Position numbers and translations under genes: made by a program | Part shown: in pieces, positions 26,046 through 35,682 of the stretch | Position numbering within the stretch: position 1 is the stretch's first letter | Layout of the letters: each line of letters begins with the position of its first letter | Assembly: GCF_900115165.1 (NCBI RefSeq) | Contig: NZ_FOVP01000012.1 | Coordinates: 1-64,000, forward strand | Source of the DNA: Roseovarius lutimaris | Lineage (GTDB): Bacteria > Pseudomonadota > Alphaproteobacteria > Rhodobacterales > Rhodobacteraceae | DNA length: 64,000 nt | Direction: 5' to 3' | Notes under the pieces: generated by a model | Database searches by the model: none | What the model saw: only the letters and a program-made list of their open reading frames with translations | Told to the model about the DNA's origin: nothing

Positions 26046-28375
26046 TGGACCTGACCCCGCTCGGTCTCGCCATCCACGTCTGTCGCGCGGTGTTTTTCGT
26101 ATTCGGCATCGGCGAGATCATCGACCACCTGGCGCAAGGCCTCCGTGTTGGCCGTCCCGGCATCGGATTGCAGGTAGACCTTGGCGACATAGAGCCGGTC
26201 GAGGCGGTCCTCGAGAACCTTTTCCAGCGCATCCGCATCGCCGGATGTGAGCCGGCCCAATTGGCGGTCATCCAGCACCCGCGCGATCTCGTCGCGAAAT
26301 GCGTCCCGCTCCGCCTCGGTCTCGAAGGGCGCGGACAACTCCCCTGCCCGCTCATGGTCCAGGACACGCGCAATCTCATCTGCGAGGCGGTCGGTACGGT
26401 CAGACTGCGGCGCAGTTACATCGCGGGCTGCGAGGATGTCGTCGCGCGTGCCAGACCCAAGCCCGTCGCGCATCTCGGTTTCGCGGCGGACCTGATTGAT
26501 GACCTCCGTGTCGCGTATCCGGGCGACGGCCGCGTAGGTCGCGCCAAGCCCGCGGGCGAGGTGGGACGGCATGTCCGGATAGCGCGCGCGCAAGTCATCC
26601 GTGACAGCATCTGCAACGGGCGTGCGGACGTCGCGTCCCTCCATGATGCGGTCGACCTCGCGGGTGATCTCGCTGGCGCGGGCCGCATCGGTGATGGTCT
26701 CCCTGTAGGGTTCAGACCGGTCGATCACATCGCCGGGACGTGCGAGCAGGTCCGGGTGTGCCTCGAGATACGCGCGCTGCTCCGTCTCGATCCGGCGCTC
26801 CGCCCGCGAGACAACCTCCCAGTCCCGATCCTCGATCTGCTGCGCTGTCAGGCCGTCTGCGCGCATCTCCTGACGGATTGTCCCTTCCATCGCCCGGACC
26901 GCGTCCCGGTGATAATGGAACCGCTCGCTGACCGGTTCCGCTTCCATGACACCATCCCGGCGCAGCACGTTTTCCCGTTCCAAGAGCGTGCCAAGTTCGA
27001 CATGCACATCGTTGAGAATGTCGCGCGCCTGTTCCAGATCGGCGCGGCGTTCAAGGTTCAGATCGCGCGCCTCGGCCACCTTGGAGAGATCATCTGCGAT
27101 CCATTGATGCTCCAGCGCGGCGCTCGAGGCCCCGGTCTCGATCCGGGCCACCACTTCCGATGTGCTGATCCCGGTGCCCCGTAGTGCCGCGTCAATCCGC
27201 GATCTCAGGTCGGGCTCGGCCAGTCGCTCGCGCTGGCTGGCGTCGATATTGGCTTCGGAATAGATCCCGCCCTCCGAGGGGGCCTCTGACAGCGAGCCTG
27301 ATCGCAAACCGAGAGGCTGCATGTGCTGGACCTGCGTCTGGATCTCGATGAGGCGTTTTTCCAGCACGGGACGTTCCGCGTCAGACTTCTCTGCGATCAT
27401 GCCCTGCACCCGCGCGAGCTTCTCCGCATAGAGGCTTCTCAGATCCTCGAAACTCTGATCCTCGGCCATATACACATCTCCTGTTCGGTCCACCTGTCCG
27501 CCATGCGCCAGCACCTCGCCCGCGCGGAAGAGGGCCGCCGCAATATCCTCTCGGGCCTCCCGGGAGGCCTCTGCGGCAAGCGAATGGTAGACGGTTCTGG
27601 TGTTGGCGATCTCCGCCAGCGTCCGGGTCAAGTCGGCCCCCACACGTTCCCGCTCGCGGGGCGCGCGACCCTCTTCTTTCGCCGCATAAACCTCGCTGGT
27701 GCGGGCTGGGTAATGTACCACGCCGCGATCCACCCGGCGCGTGGCTTCCAGGCGCACGCCATACTTCTCGGCCTCCTCGACCATCGCGAGGCGGAAGTCG
27801 TCATAGTTGAAGCGGTGATTGCGGCCGAGGAAGAAGAACTCGCCTTCCTGCGAGCGGCGGTTCAGCACCAGATGCGCATGGGGGTGATCGCGGTCCTCAT
27901 GCACCGCGATGATATAATCGAAATGCCCCTCGTCGGTCTGGAAGAACCGCTCGGCCACATCGGTCGCGATGTCGCGCACATCCTCGCCGCGCGTGCCGAT
28001 GGGGAAGGACATGAGCATGTGGGTGGTCTGCCCGAGCTTGGGTTTGAAGCCCGCATCCCACCGTTTGGCAAATCGCTCGGTCAGATCCTTGATGTCACCC
28101 GCCTCGAGCTTGGACTTGCCATCCAGGAACCCGCTACTGTCCACGATATGGGTGGACTTGGTTGTGAGGTAGTCGAGCTGGTTTGCGAGCTGCGATTTGG
28201 TATGCGTGCCCCCGCCCCGGATCGCCTTGAAGACGGCTGGCCTGTGCCCTGCAGCCGCGCGTATGAGCTGTTTCTGCTTGGCGACATGCAGCCCCTGCAT
28301 TGAGCCCCGAACGCGGCTCCAGCCATCCCGAAAAACCTCGCCCGTGACGGCATGGACGGCATCATTCAGCCGCAT
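26042..28375 (-). CDS. VirD2/MobA-type conjugative relaxase
   Basis: A 777-aa protein that nicks oriT and pilots the strand. The ATG at 28375 has GGGAG 7 bases upstream. The relaxase domain is N-terminal: a likely catalytic Tyr in QLDYLTTKS (about residue 69), HMLMSFPIGT, and the three-His metal motif HEDRDHPHAH (about 159-168). The rest (about 230-777) is a long charged, largely helical region with no visible helicase motifs; it may carry the T4SS signal. Its start lies inside the end of the mobC-like gene (14-base overlap). Confidence 0.92.
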   Translation of the reverse strand: MRLNDAVHAVTGEVFRDGWSRVRGSMQGLHVAKQKQLIRAAAGHRPAVFKAIRGGGTHTKSQLANQLDYLTTKSTHIVDSSGFLDGKSKLEAGDIKDLTERFAKRWDAGFKPKLGQTTHMLMSFPIGTRGEDVRDIATDVAERFFQTDEGHFDYIIAVHEDRDHPHAHLVLNRRSQEGEFFFLGRNHRFNYDDFRLAMVEEAEKYGVRLEATRRVDRGVVHYPARTSEVYAAKEEGRAPRERERVGADLTRTLAEIANTRTVYHSLAAEASREAREDIAAALFRAGEVLAHGGQVDRTGDVYMAEDQSFEDLRSLYAEKLARVQGMIAEKSDAERPVLEKRLIEIQTQVQHMQPLGLRSGSLSEAPSEGGIYSEANIDASQRERLAEPDLRSRIDAALRGTGISTSEVVARIETGASSAALEHQWIADDLSKVAEARDLNLERRADLEQARDILNDVHVELGTLLERENVLRRDGVMEAEPVSERFHYHRDAVRAMEGTIRQEMRADGLTAQQIEDRDWEVVSRAERRIETEQRAYLEAHPDLLARPGDVIDRSEPYRETITDAARASEITREVDRIMEGRDVRTPVADAVTDDLRARYPDMPSHLARGLGATYAAVARIRDTEVINQVRRETEMRDGLGSGTRDDILAARDVTAPQSDRTDRLADEIARVLDHERAGELSAPFETEAERDAFRDEIARVLDDRQLGRLTSGDADALEKVLEDRLDRLYVAKVYLQSDAGTANTEALRQVVDDLADAEYEKHRATDVDGETERGQVH

Positions 28376-28943
28376 GGGCAAACTCCCTCAGCGCGGCCGT
28401 GGCCTGCAGCTGCATCGCGTCCCGACGGCGGCGCAGGAGCAGATCGATCTCGTCAGCAGAATCCAGGATGAACCGCGCCAGCCCGCGCATCTGGGCAAGG
28501 CGCAATTCGGTGAACTCCGAGCCGGCCCCCTGCCCTTGCCGATTGGCCTGCGTCATCTGCTTGGCGATCTGCGCGACCCCATTACCGACCTCGTGCAGAG
28601 AGGCGCGGTAGCGCGCCATCTCTGCTGCCATCTGCGCGTCGGGAACGAACACCCCGCCTGCAGCCTGAATGAGCCGCCGCAGCCCCTCGGCCCGGCTCTC
28701 GATCCCCGCCTTCGCCAGCACCTCGTCGAGCGCCGCCAACTCCGCAGCCGTGACCTTCACACTGACCGCTGAGACCGGGATCGCGGCATCCGTCTGGCGC
28801 TCGGCATCGGCTTTGAGCGTGTACTGGATCGCCCGCACCGACACGCCAAACCGTTCCGCCAGCACTGAAGTGGAAACGCCTTCCGCAGCTTCGCGAACGA
28901 TCTCCATGCGGTCCGCATCTGTGAGACGTTTTGAGCGCGACAT
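28362..28943 (-). CDS. mobC: MobC-like relaxosome accessory protein with N-terminal HTH
   Basis: A 193-aa protein. The first 55 residues form a helix-turn-helix of the resolvase/transposase type (DADRMEIVREAAEGVSTSVL, then FGVSVRAIQYTLK). Then comes VSVKVTAAELAALDEVLAKA and a MobC-like helical region (LHEVGNGVAQIAKQMTQANR). Such proteins bind beside oriT and help the relaxase open the strand. It is the first gene of the mobC-relaxase-virD4 operon, directly downstream of the hairpin-rich spacer. The N-terminal HTH is an addition to the short classical MobC and may repress the operon. Confidence 0.8.
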   Translation of the reverse strand: MSRSKRLTDADRMEIVREAAEGVSTSVLAERFGVSVRAIQYTLKADAERQTDAAIPVSAVSVKVTAAELAALDEVLAKAGIESRAEGLRRLIQAAGGVFVPDAQMAAEMARYRASLHEVGNGVAQIAKQMTQANRQGQGAGSEFTELRLAQMRGLARFILDSADEIDLLLRRRRDAMQLQATAALREFAHAAE

Positions 28944-29310
28944 GCGAAGAAAGACCCCCTATTTCCTGCCACCTTCCACCAAGGCTGCCCCTACATTACG
29001 ATAATATATCGAGCTGTCAATGATATACTTACGTCGCATTCAGTCTCAGGCAGCCTTGGTGTCCGCTTCACGCCGCGGCCCGCAGGGACGCGGCTCTGCC
29101 GCCCTCACCACCGGGCGACCCACCTGTCCTTGGGGTCCCGTCCGCCAGCCCCGCCCGAGGGTCTGGCCGAACACGCATGTGTTCGGACGGAACCGCGGGC
29201 GGGCGCAAACCCCACCGACAGGGCGGACAGGCAGGGTCAAGGAGGGCCAGATTTGGGCCCCCAAATCTCTGCCGCAAAAACCGGGAGGCCCTGGCCGATA
29301 GGTTTTTGTG
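28944..29310. other. Hairpin-rich spacer, candidate oriT region
   Basis: No gene is supported here. Features: an AT-rich patch near 29000-29030 with TATATC and GATATA arms just before mobC; CGAACAC-GCAT-GTGTTCG (29168-29185); an 18-bp palindrome-like GATTTGGG-CC-CCCAAATC (29250-29267); and CAAAAACC with GGTTTTTG (29275-29282 and 29301-29308, 18-base loop). Clustered hairpins next to mobC and relaxase genes are the usual setting of oriT. No known nic consensus was identified. Confidence 0.5.
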
Positions 29311-29461
29311 GATGGCCCCCTTGAGGCTGACTGGCCGGTCTGTCGCGGCCTGATCATTCCGGGCGGAGTGCGTCCGTTGAACGCGCAGGGACCGGCATCC
29401 CTGGAACAGAGATCGGGCCGCCCCAAGATCGTCCCGGGGCGGCCCATCCTCGTCAGAGGAT

Positions 29462-29668
29462 TCAGTCCTGGGGATCCTTCGCGCTCGGCGGGAACATCAC
29501 CAGCTCCGAGACCGCGACCGGGAAGTCGAGCTTGAGGCTGAAGAACTCCGAGCCGTCCCCGTTGCGGGTGTTGCGGAACATCGCGCCCACGCGCTGAAAA
29601 CGGGTGCGCTCCTGGCCATCGGTGTCGGTGAACTTGACGGGGACGGTGGCGACGTAGTGGTTGGTCAT
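29462..29668 (-). CDS. Small conserved plasmid protein
   Basis: A 68-aa protein with AAGGAG upstream. The sequence is beta-rich (NHYVATVPVKFTDTDGQERT, FQRVGAMFRNTR, EFFSLKLDFPVAVSELVMFP), like small OB- or DUF736-like proteins of alphaproteobacterial plasmids. No established function. A decayed relative lies on the opposite strand at 29856-30020. Confidence 0.7.
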   Translation of the reverse strand: MTNHYVATVPVKFTDTDGQERTRFQRVGAMFRNTRNGDGSEFFSLKLDFPVAVSELVMFPPSAKDPQD

Positions 29669-29855
29669 TTGGGTATCTCCTTGTTGCGATGGGGATCACC
29701 CGGCACGGGGGCAAGAGGCCCGGTCGCAAGCGCAAATGCGGAGGGTCCGCGGCCAGCCGTGGAAGCCGTATTTGTGCTTGCCGAAGCGTGAGCTGAGGGC
29801 ACGGACGGGCCGACCCCGTGCGATCCACATCTATGAGCAAAAAGGAGTTATCCGG

Positions 29856-30020
29856 ATGACCCCTGCCATCACGCAGCCGCCACTATCCGCGTCCGCGTTC
29901 GCGTCCCGCCGAGCCTGGCCGGGGTGCTGACGGAGCCCGCCCGCGTGGATGCGATGTTCCGAAACACTACCCGAGGAACGCGCAGGTCTTCAGCCTCAAG
30001 TGCGACGTCTCGATCCCTCG
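29856..30020 (+). pseudogene. Decayed, antiparallel copy of the 68-aa plasmid gene
   Basis: After AAAGGAG and an ATG, one frame carries ATIRVRVRVPPSL and RVDAMFRNTTRGT. Then a shift of frame gives QVFSLKCDVSIP. The intact gene at 29462-29668 has RVGAMFRNTR and EFFSLKLDFPV at the same spacing. This looks like a frameshifted paralog. The rest of the 29669-30219 spacer shows no gene. Confidence 0.45.
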
Positions 30021-30219
30021 CGTCTTGCCCTGCTGACGATGTGCGTGAGGTGCGCACCATCCCCAGCCCGTACCGATGCGGATGGGCCGCACTCTGACGG
30101 ACCGGGTAGAGGGATAACGGTACTGGTCGCCGCGAGCTGCCGATCACGCGTGACCGACCGCACGCGCCATGAGACATGAGACATGACGAAAGGGCCGCGC
30201 CAAGCGCGACCCCCTCTCT

Positions 30220-31149
30220 TCACTCCTGCGCAGTCTTCTTCGCCGGGTCCGCAACCCGCATGACCGTCAGGCCTTTCGCTTCCGCCTTCTGCCCGAGGTT
30301 CAGCGCGACCCCGTTGCCGCCGAAGAGGACAACCCCCGTCGCCGCGAACTTGTCCTCCAGCATTTCGTCGTTGCACTTGAACGGTGCCGCCCGCCCGTGC
30401 GCGGACCAGCGCGGATCGAAGCGCGCCTGCGCGATCCCGCGTGCCCGGGCCCACCGGGCCGCAATCATCTCCGCCCCGTGCTTGCCACCCTTGTGGCAGA
30501 GGAAGATCTCCTGGTTGCGGTTCTGCTTGATCCGTTCGCGAACCTTGTCGAGCGTGTTGAAGATCACATCGACATCGGTCCAGTCGGTGGCGCCTGAGAC
30601 GATCAGGGGAACCCCCTCGACTTTCGACTTCGCGGCGGTTTCGCGGTCGTGCTGCTCGAGGAGCTGCCGCGCCTCGAAGACCGCCCCGGTTTCTTGCGCC
30701 CGGACGCTTGCGCGCGACCCGGCTGCCGGGATGAAGGCGTGGCCCGTCTCGACCTCGTAGCATTCCGCTGCCGCCTCGCTCATCACCTCGATGGCGCCGA
30801 CGATCTCGCGCAGCTGCAGAAAGCGCGCCTGCGCCTCCTCAATGGCGGTCTCGGCGATCTCCGATCCGTCGTGAGCTTTTGCCAGCGCGCCGATCTTGTC
30901 GGCGGTGCGGTCGACCTCCTTGCCAAGCGCCACCTTGCGCCGCTGCAGGATCGTGGCGAGCCCATGGGCCAGCGGTTCGATCTCTGCTTCAAGCCCGGTC
31001 CCGCGCAGCTGCCCGAGCAAAGCCTCGAAGCTTTCGCGGATGATGTGGTCGGTCAGGATGTGATCCTCGGGGATCGGCAGCTGCGCGTCCTTCTCGGTCA
31101 GTCCGAAAAGCTCGATGGTCTCGTAGGTGTTCGCATTGTCGTAAGCCAT
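30220..31149 (-). CDS. DUF2493-domain (SLOG-like) protein
   Basis: A 309-aa cytoplasmic protein starting at MAYDNANTYE, with GGAGA upstream. The N-terminal half (about 30-150) is helical and acidic. The C-terminal part (from about 185) is a Rossmann-like DUF2493 domain: VPLIVSGATDWTDVDVIFNT, IFLCHKGGKHGAEMIAARWA and VVLFGGNGVALNL, typical of SLOG/YspA-like nucleotide-binding folds. It is common on Rhodobacterales plasmids near mobilisation genes. A role in nucleotide sensing is an inference. Confidence 0.85.
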   Translation of the reverse strand: MAYDNANTYETIELFGLTEKDAQLPIPEDHILTDHIIRESFEALLGQLRGTGLEAEIEPLAHGLATILQRRKVALGKEVDRTADKIGALAKAHDGSEIAETAIEEAQARFLQLREIVGAIEVMSEAAAECYEVETGHAFIPAAGSRASVRAQETGAVFEARQLLEQHDRETAAKSKVEGVPLIVSGATDWTDVDVIFNTLDKVRERIKQNRNQEIFLCHKGGKHGAEMIAARWARARGIAQARFDPRWSAHGRAAPFKCNDEMLEDKFAATGVVLFGGNGVALNLGQKAEAKGLTVMRVADPAKKTAQE

Positions 31150-31934
31150 GACTGGTCTCCAGTATTCAGTTGCAAGGCCACCACGTGAGTGTGGGGGCAT
31201 GGCCGAATGCCTGGTTTCCGAATCTGCCCGGGTCAGGGACGGCGCAGCCGCCGGCTTGCCGGGTGCAAAAGTTTTCCGAGCGCGGCACCCGACACATGCG
31301 CGCGCTCACGCACGGGAACGCCCAGCTCCAATGGCGCCTCCCTCGCCGAAAAGTTTTGCGATCCTTGACGCGGGCTGATTTGGGGGCCATCCGGAGGATA
31401 TGCTTCCGCACTCATGTGTGTGTGTTTTGACGGTAGGTTTGCCCGACACGAGCAGGCAAACGGCCCGACCGGACGCGGGAGACGGATGAAGCGGCGGGAT
31501 CGTTTTGGCCTCGGGCCAAAACAGACCAGAGCGCAATCCGGCGGCGCGGCCGGGGAGGGACGTGCTCGCGAGGCGGGCAAACCGGGATGCCGGGTGCTGC
31601 GCCGCGGTGAGGCCGCATGGCCGAATGCGCGACGGACCGTAGGGCCGTTCTCCCCTGTGACACGCGAAGCCGAGCAGGGGAGGCCGCAAGGCCTAAACAA
31701 GCTCGACCTGTAGGCGACTCCGCTGCCAGCTATACGAAATCCTATCACAGCATGCGACGCGGGCGGAAAGCCGACTTTCGAGGCGACACATTAGTTGTCG
31801 CTTCAACGACGTGATCGCGACAGCCCGTTCCGGAAATGACGCCTGCAGGTCTTTAGAAACAAACACAGCCAATTTGTACCTGTGCTCTAAATTTTATGTT
31901 GAGATATTAAATCGGCATGTTGGTGAGGTAAATC
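31150..31934. other. Long GC-rich spacer with repeats upstream of the Argonaute locus
   Basis: No convincing gene. It holds a 14-bp direct repeat GCATGGCCGAATGC (31197-31210 and 31615-31628) and an imperfect inverted repeat around GCAAAAGTTTT (near 31264) and AAAAGTTTTGC (near 31361). The last 80 bases turn AT-rich and probably carry the promoter of the Argonaute operon. Confidence 0.5.
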
Positions 31935-33923
31935 TTGGGTGTAAGCCGGAGTGAATGGCGATATATAGACGTTATGCTTATCGACTTCTCTGCCTTATCG
32001 CCCTCTGAGTTTGAGGCGCTTTCAGCCGACCTTATCGGTCGTGCTCTTGGCATCCGCTTCGAGCAATTCGGCGAAGGAGCCGATGGTGGAATAGATGGAC
32101 GCCACGCGCCGGAGGCGGAAAGCCTGACGATTCTGCAAGCCAAGAGATACGAGAGATCTGCCATCACAGCTTTGAAGCGTGAGATGAAGAAGGAGCGAGC
32201 GAAGATCGATCAGTTGGCGCCGGATCGCTACATACTGTCGACGTCCGTAGCGATGACCCCACAACGGAAGCAGGACCTCGCGGAGATTTGCGGCCCCGCC
32301 ATTCGATCTCCAGGAAACATCTTCGGGCGCGAGGATCTTGAGGCGCTGCTGCGCGCTCATCCTGACATCGAAGAGGCTCATCCCAAGCTATGGACCCCCG
32401 CGAGCGGGCGTACGCTGAAGCGAATGCTAAATGAGACGCTGGATGAGCGCGACGACCGCTTGAAGCCTCCTTCGGTACTTCAAGCGTTGCTTCCAAAGCC
32501 AGGGATCGGCAGTAATGTGGAGGCGGAGGCGGAAGCGCAACGGGATACTTTGTTCCTGGTCGGAGCACGCCCCGACCACGATCAGTTCATTCTATGGCTC
32601 GGTCCAAAGCTCGAAGCGCACGGGTATCGCGTTTTTTCCGAGATCCTGACACTCGAGCCTGGAGACAGATGGCACAAGGAGATTGGAGTGGCACTGGAGC
32701 ACCGCGCTGCGAAGGTGCTAGCGGTGGCGGGCGCTGCCACTCGCGCCAACGAAGACGCTATGGATCTAATCGACAGGGCGAAAACGCTTGTGGCAAGTCT
32801 CGGCGACGCTCGCTTGATAATCCCGCTGCGGATCGAGGAGGGGGCCAAGATTGATGGACTCCGTGATGCGACGCCTGCCGATTTCTCGCGCGGTTGGGCA
32901 GAAGGACTTTCGAAGCTTCTCGAGACGCTGCGCCGCCAAGGTGTGACGTGCCGACGTGAGAACATCGCGGTCGCAGCTCAATGGGACAGCTTCCGAAAGC
33001 GTGGTGCTGTTCCGCTGGTGCGCGAGCCAGAGTCCTTGGTCTCGAATTGGATCCAGATCTTGGAAATGCCCAATGAACTCCACTTCTACGAGGCGACAGG
33101 AGCGGTTCAAAGCGACGTCCTCAAAAGGCGGGTGCGAGGGCTGTCGTTTCCCGCCGTCGCACATGAGCGAGGGGTGATCACTTTTGCAGCGCCGCCTGAT
33201 GTTGAGGAAAGCCTCGGAGGTGTGGCGAAGTTGCGCCTGCGGACATCCGTGCCGGTTGAGGATGCGGTGGATAAGGGTATGCCCGAGATCGGTGTCGCGG
33301 GGCGCGATCTCTCGAACATGCTCACGGGTCTGCTGCGCGATGCCTGGGAACGGCACTGCAGGAGGATTGGCATGGTCGACTATGCTTATTCCAACGGCGA
33401 TGGTTTCCATGTTGCCCCTACCCAGGTCAAAATCGGTGAACAGGTATCTTGGGGCAGGCAGGGCAAGCCGCGGCGGTCAATGCTGCGCAACATCGCCCGA
33501 AAGCATATCTGGTCCTATGGTGTGACGGCGACCCCTCGGAACTGGCCGTTCTGGCACTTCCGCCTTAAGGCGCGTGTTCTGTTCGCAAAAGACAACGGTA
33601 CGGAAGAGGGCGAACGCATAGAAGACCCGAAGAAGATGCATCGTCTCCGCAGATCGGGCTGCAAGGGTTGGCGCAACAAGCAATGGCATGGACGCCTTCT
33701 GGCATTCCTTCAGCTCATGTCCAGCGAGTCGGCCTATATTCGGGTTTCGCTGGCTCCGGGCCAGGACATGCTTCTTTCATCTGAGCCCATTCTGTTCACG
33801 TCACCGGTCAGCACTGCTCTTCCTGACGTGGGCGACCCTGATGCCGAAGAGCAGGACGAAAGTACGCTCGGGCGGCCCGTAGCTGATGATGAAGATGCGG
33901 ATACCGAAGGAGACGGTACATGA
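31935..33923 (+). CDS. Mrr-like nuclease + TIR + APAZ protein, partner of the short Argonaute
   Basis: A 662-aa protein with three domains. (1) Residues about 20-155: an Mrr-like PD-(D/E)xK nuclease, with [16 protein letters not shown] motif (D50, D54) and LQAKRY (Q68, K70), then [20 protein letters not shown]. (2) About 204-330: a TIR domain, [34 protein letters not shown] and [21 protein letters not shown]249 is the likely NADase Glu. (3) About 365-640: an APAZ domain, [33 protein letters not shown] and [24 protein letters not shown] binds the partner Argonaute in place of its missing N/PAZ domains. TTG 31935 has GAGGT 6 bases upstream; ATG 31974 is an alternative and keeps every domain. 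In TIR-APAZ systems (SPARTA), guide-directed target DNA recognition triggers NAD depletion and cell death; here a nuclease is added. Confidence 0.88.
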   Translation: MGVSRSEWRYIDVMLIDFSALSPSEFEALSADLIGRALGIRFEQFGEGADGGIDGRHAPEAESLTILQAKRYERSAITALKREMKKERAKIDQLAPDRYILSTSVAMTPQRKQDLAEICGPAIRSPGNIFGREDLEALLRAHPDIEEAHPKLWTPASGRTLKRMLNETLDERDDRLKPPSVLQALLPKPGIGSNVEAEAEAQRDTLFLVGARPDHDQFILWLGPKLEAHGYRVFSEILTLEPGDRWHKEIGVALEHRAAKVLAVAGAATRANEDAMDLIDRAKTLVASLGDARLIIPLRIEEGAKIDGLRDATPADFSRGWAEGLSKLLETLRRQGVTCRRENIAVAAQWDSFRKRGAVPLVREPESLVSNWIQILEMPNELHFYEATGAVQSDVLKRRVRGLSFPAVAHERGVITFAAPPDVEESLGGVAKLRLRTSVPVEDAVDKGMPEIGVAGRDLSNMLTGLLRDAWERHCRRIGMVDYAYSNGDGFHVAPTQVKIGEQVSWGRQGKPRRSMLRNIARKHIWSYGVTATPRNWPFWHFRLKARVLFAKDNGTEEGERIEDPKKMHRLRRSGCKGWRNKQWHGRLLAFLQLMSSESAYIRVSLAPGQDMLLSSEPILFTSPVSTALPDVGDPDAEEQDESTLGRPVADDEDADTEGDGT

Positions 33924-35476
33924 GGTTTCCCGAGGCAAATTTGATCGTGGATCATTTTGATGAGCCAGAACTCGACTTCTGCCATGACCAAAGAAGCCAC
34001 CACCCAAAGGATGGCCTTTTTCTATACGGACCTCATGACGGGCCAAAGAAGCTTCGAGAGGTTCGGATTGGGGTTGTCGGAACGTCGGCCGGGATCGGCC
34101 ACTTCCGCTCGTGGAGTCGACGACTACTTTCAGGGATACCAGTGCCGCCTCCGGGGCCAACGGAGAAGAAGGACCGTCTTCATCTCGCGGATTTCGCCGG
34201 GCTCGAAGAGACATTCGGCGTTACGTTCGATCCAAATCGGCTCAGGGCCCTGACGGTCGATTTCGACGCCATCGAACGCGCAACTAGGGTGCAGAACATA
34301 CACGAAGCCGTCGATGCAGTTGCTCGTATCTACACTGAGCGCGTCAACAAGTTCAGGCGCAACGAGGAGGGATCGATCGACGTTTGGATATTCGTCGTGC
34401 CCGAGATAGTCTACGAACGCTGCCGTCCGGAATCGAGGCGGACCGGTCTAACCCTGGTCGCTGGACAAACGCCCAAGAAACAACGTGCTAGGTCACCCCA
34501 ATCGTTCCTTTTCATGGACGAACGGTTCGATCCGCGCATTGAGAATGTATTTGACGATATTCCAGATTTCCGTAGGCACATTAAAGCGACCTTGCTCTCG
34601 ATTGCACCCTCTCAGATCCTGCGCGAGTCGACCCTCGAGCCAACGGCGTTCCTAAACAGTGCTGGCTATCCGAAGCGAGGCACCCAAGACGCTGCGACAG
34701 TGGCGTGGAACATCGCGACCGGGCTTTACTACAAGACCCAAGATCGCCCGCCCTGGCGGCTTTCAAACGTGCGCGAAGGGGTGTGCTACATCGGGATGGT
34801 CTACAAAAACCTTCCGAACAACCGCGACAATCACGTTTGTTGCGCGGCGCAGATGTTTTTGAGTGAAGGCGATGGCGTGGTGTTTAGAGGCGCAAATGGC
34901 CCTTGGAAGACTGGCAAGTACGAGTACCATCTCAATGCTAGTGCTGCGGAAGAACTTCTAGGAACTGTGATCGAAGCGTATCGGGACCTTCACTCCGAAC
35001 CGCCGAAGGAGCTCTTTATCCATGGGCAGGCATCATTCAACGACGAGGAATGGCATGCCTTCTGTCGCGCGGCACCTAAGGAAACAAATGTCATTGGCGT
35101 ACGGATCAGGCCAACGGGTGGTGATGCGAAGCTCTTCCGTGAAGGCGACTACCCGGTGATCAGGGGAACGGCTCTGAATTTAGACGAGAAGAACGCCTAC
35201 CTTTGGACGAGCGGTTACGTACCGCAGCTGGATACGTATATCGGGCCTGAAACACCCAACCCGCTTATGGTGACGATCTTGCGCTCAAAGCATCGTCAGC
35301 CAGAGATGCGGACGGTTCTTTCTGACATCATGGGACTGACAAAAATCAACTACAACTCGTGCAACTTCAACGACGGGCTCCCAGTAACGGTGCGATTCGC
35401 GAAGATGGTCGGCGACATCCTTGTGATGGGTTCCGCGCGGGAGGGCGGACCACAGCCATTCAAATACTACATTTAG
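33920..35476 (+). CDS. Short prokaryotic Argonaute (MID-PIWI, catalytically inactive)
   Basis: A 518-aa Argonaute. Its ATG overlaps the stop of the APAZ gene by 4 bases, the classic coupled pair. The N-terminal [20 protein letters not shown] and the MID-type [16 protein letters not shown] are seen in short pAgos. In PIWI, the place of the first catalytic Asp reads [12 protein letters not shown] and the RDG-type third position reads [14 protein letters not shown], so the DEDX tetrad is lost and it cannot slice. The C-terminus ([34 protein letters not shown]) is the conserved end of PIWI. It should bind a short RNA or DNA guide and act as sensor for the Mrr-TIR-APAZ effector. Confidence 0.9.
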   Translation: MRFPEANLIVDHFDEPELDFCHDQRSHHPKDGLFLYGPHDGPKKLREVRIGVVGTSAGIGHFRSWSRRLLSGIPVPPPGPTEKKDRLHLADFAGLEETFGVTFDPNRLRALTVDFDAIERATRVQNIHEAVDAVARIYTERVNKFRRNEEGSIDVWIFVVPEIVYERCRPESRRTGLTLVAGQTPKKQRARSPQSFLFMDERFDPRIENVFDDIPDFRRHIKATLLSIAPSQILRESTLEPTAFLNSAGYPKRGTQDAATVAWNIATGLYYKTQDRPPWRLSNVREGVCYIGMVYKNLPNNRDNHVCCAAQMFLSEGDGVVFRGANGPWKTGKYEYHLNASAAEELLGTVIEAYRDLHSEPPKELFIHGQASFNDEEWHAFCRAAPKETNVIGVRIRPTGGDAKLFREGDYPVIRGTALNLDEKNAYLWTSGYVPQLDTYIGPETPNPLMVTILRSKHRQPEMRTVLSDIMGLTKINYNSCNFNDGLPVTVRFAKMVGDILVMGSAREGGPQPFKYYI

Positions 35477-35620
35477 TGGGGCTGTTTTCGGGTGTGTGCT
35501 CGGGCGCGGTGCAGTCTGTTCTAAGGGCTGCCGCCATCTTATGTTTTCGGGCCGTTCGCAACCTGGCCGCGGCAGGCAAATCACTAACGGATCTTACTTT
35601 CATGCAAACGGACATTGAAA

Positions 35621-35650
35621 AAGGGGAACCGTGATCCCACGGTTCCCCTT
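35621..35650. terminator. Strong bidirectional hairpin terminator
   Basis: AAGGGGAACCGTG (35621-35633), a 4-base loop, and CACGGTTCCCCTT (35638-35650) form a perfect 13-bp stem flanked by A and T runs. It lies between the convergent Argonaute and DUF736 genes and would stop transcription from both sides. Confidence 0.85.
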
Positions 35651-35682
35651 TGGGTTCAGATCGTCTCCCCCTCGCGCGCCAA

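Noticed and set aside
24570..26054. 494-codon plus-strand frame opposite virD4
   Set aside because: Antisense of the coupling protein; product has no domain.
29046..29840. 264-codon minus-strand frame across the oriT-like spacer
   Set aside because: The composition is Arg/Pro/Gly-rich as expected from GC-rich non-coding DNA, it crosses the real small gene in another frame, and no ribosome site or domain is seen.
31233..31748. Several overlapping frames of 80-170 codons on both strands
   Set aside because: GC-rich DNA opens all frames here; the products are Arg/Ala/Pro-rich without structure.
33920..35476. Reading the Argonaute as an active slicer
   Set aside because: At the first and third catalytic positions the sequence has no Asp ([16 protein letters not shown]), so independent target cutting is unlikely.
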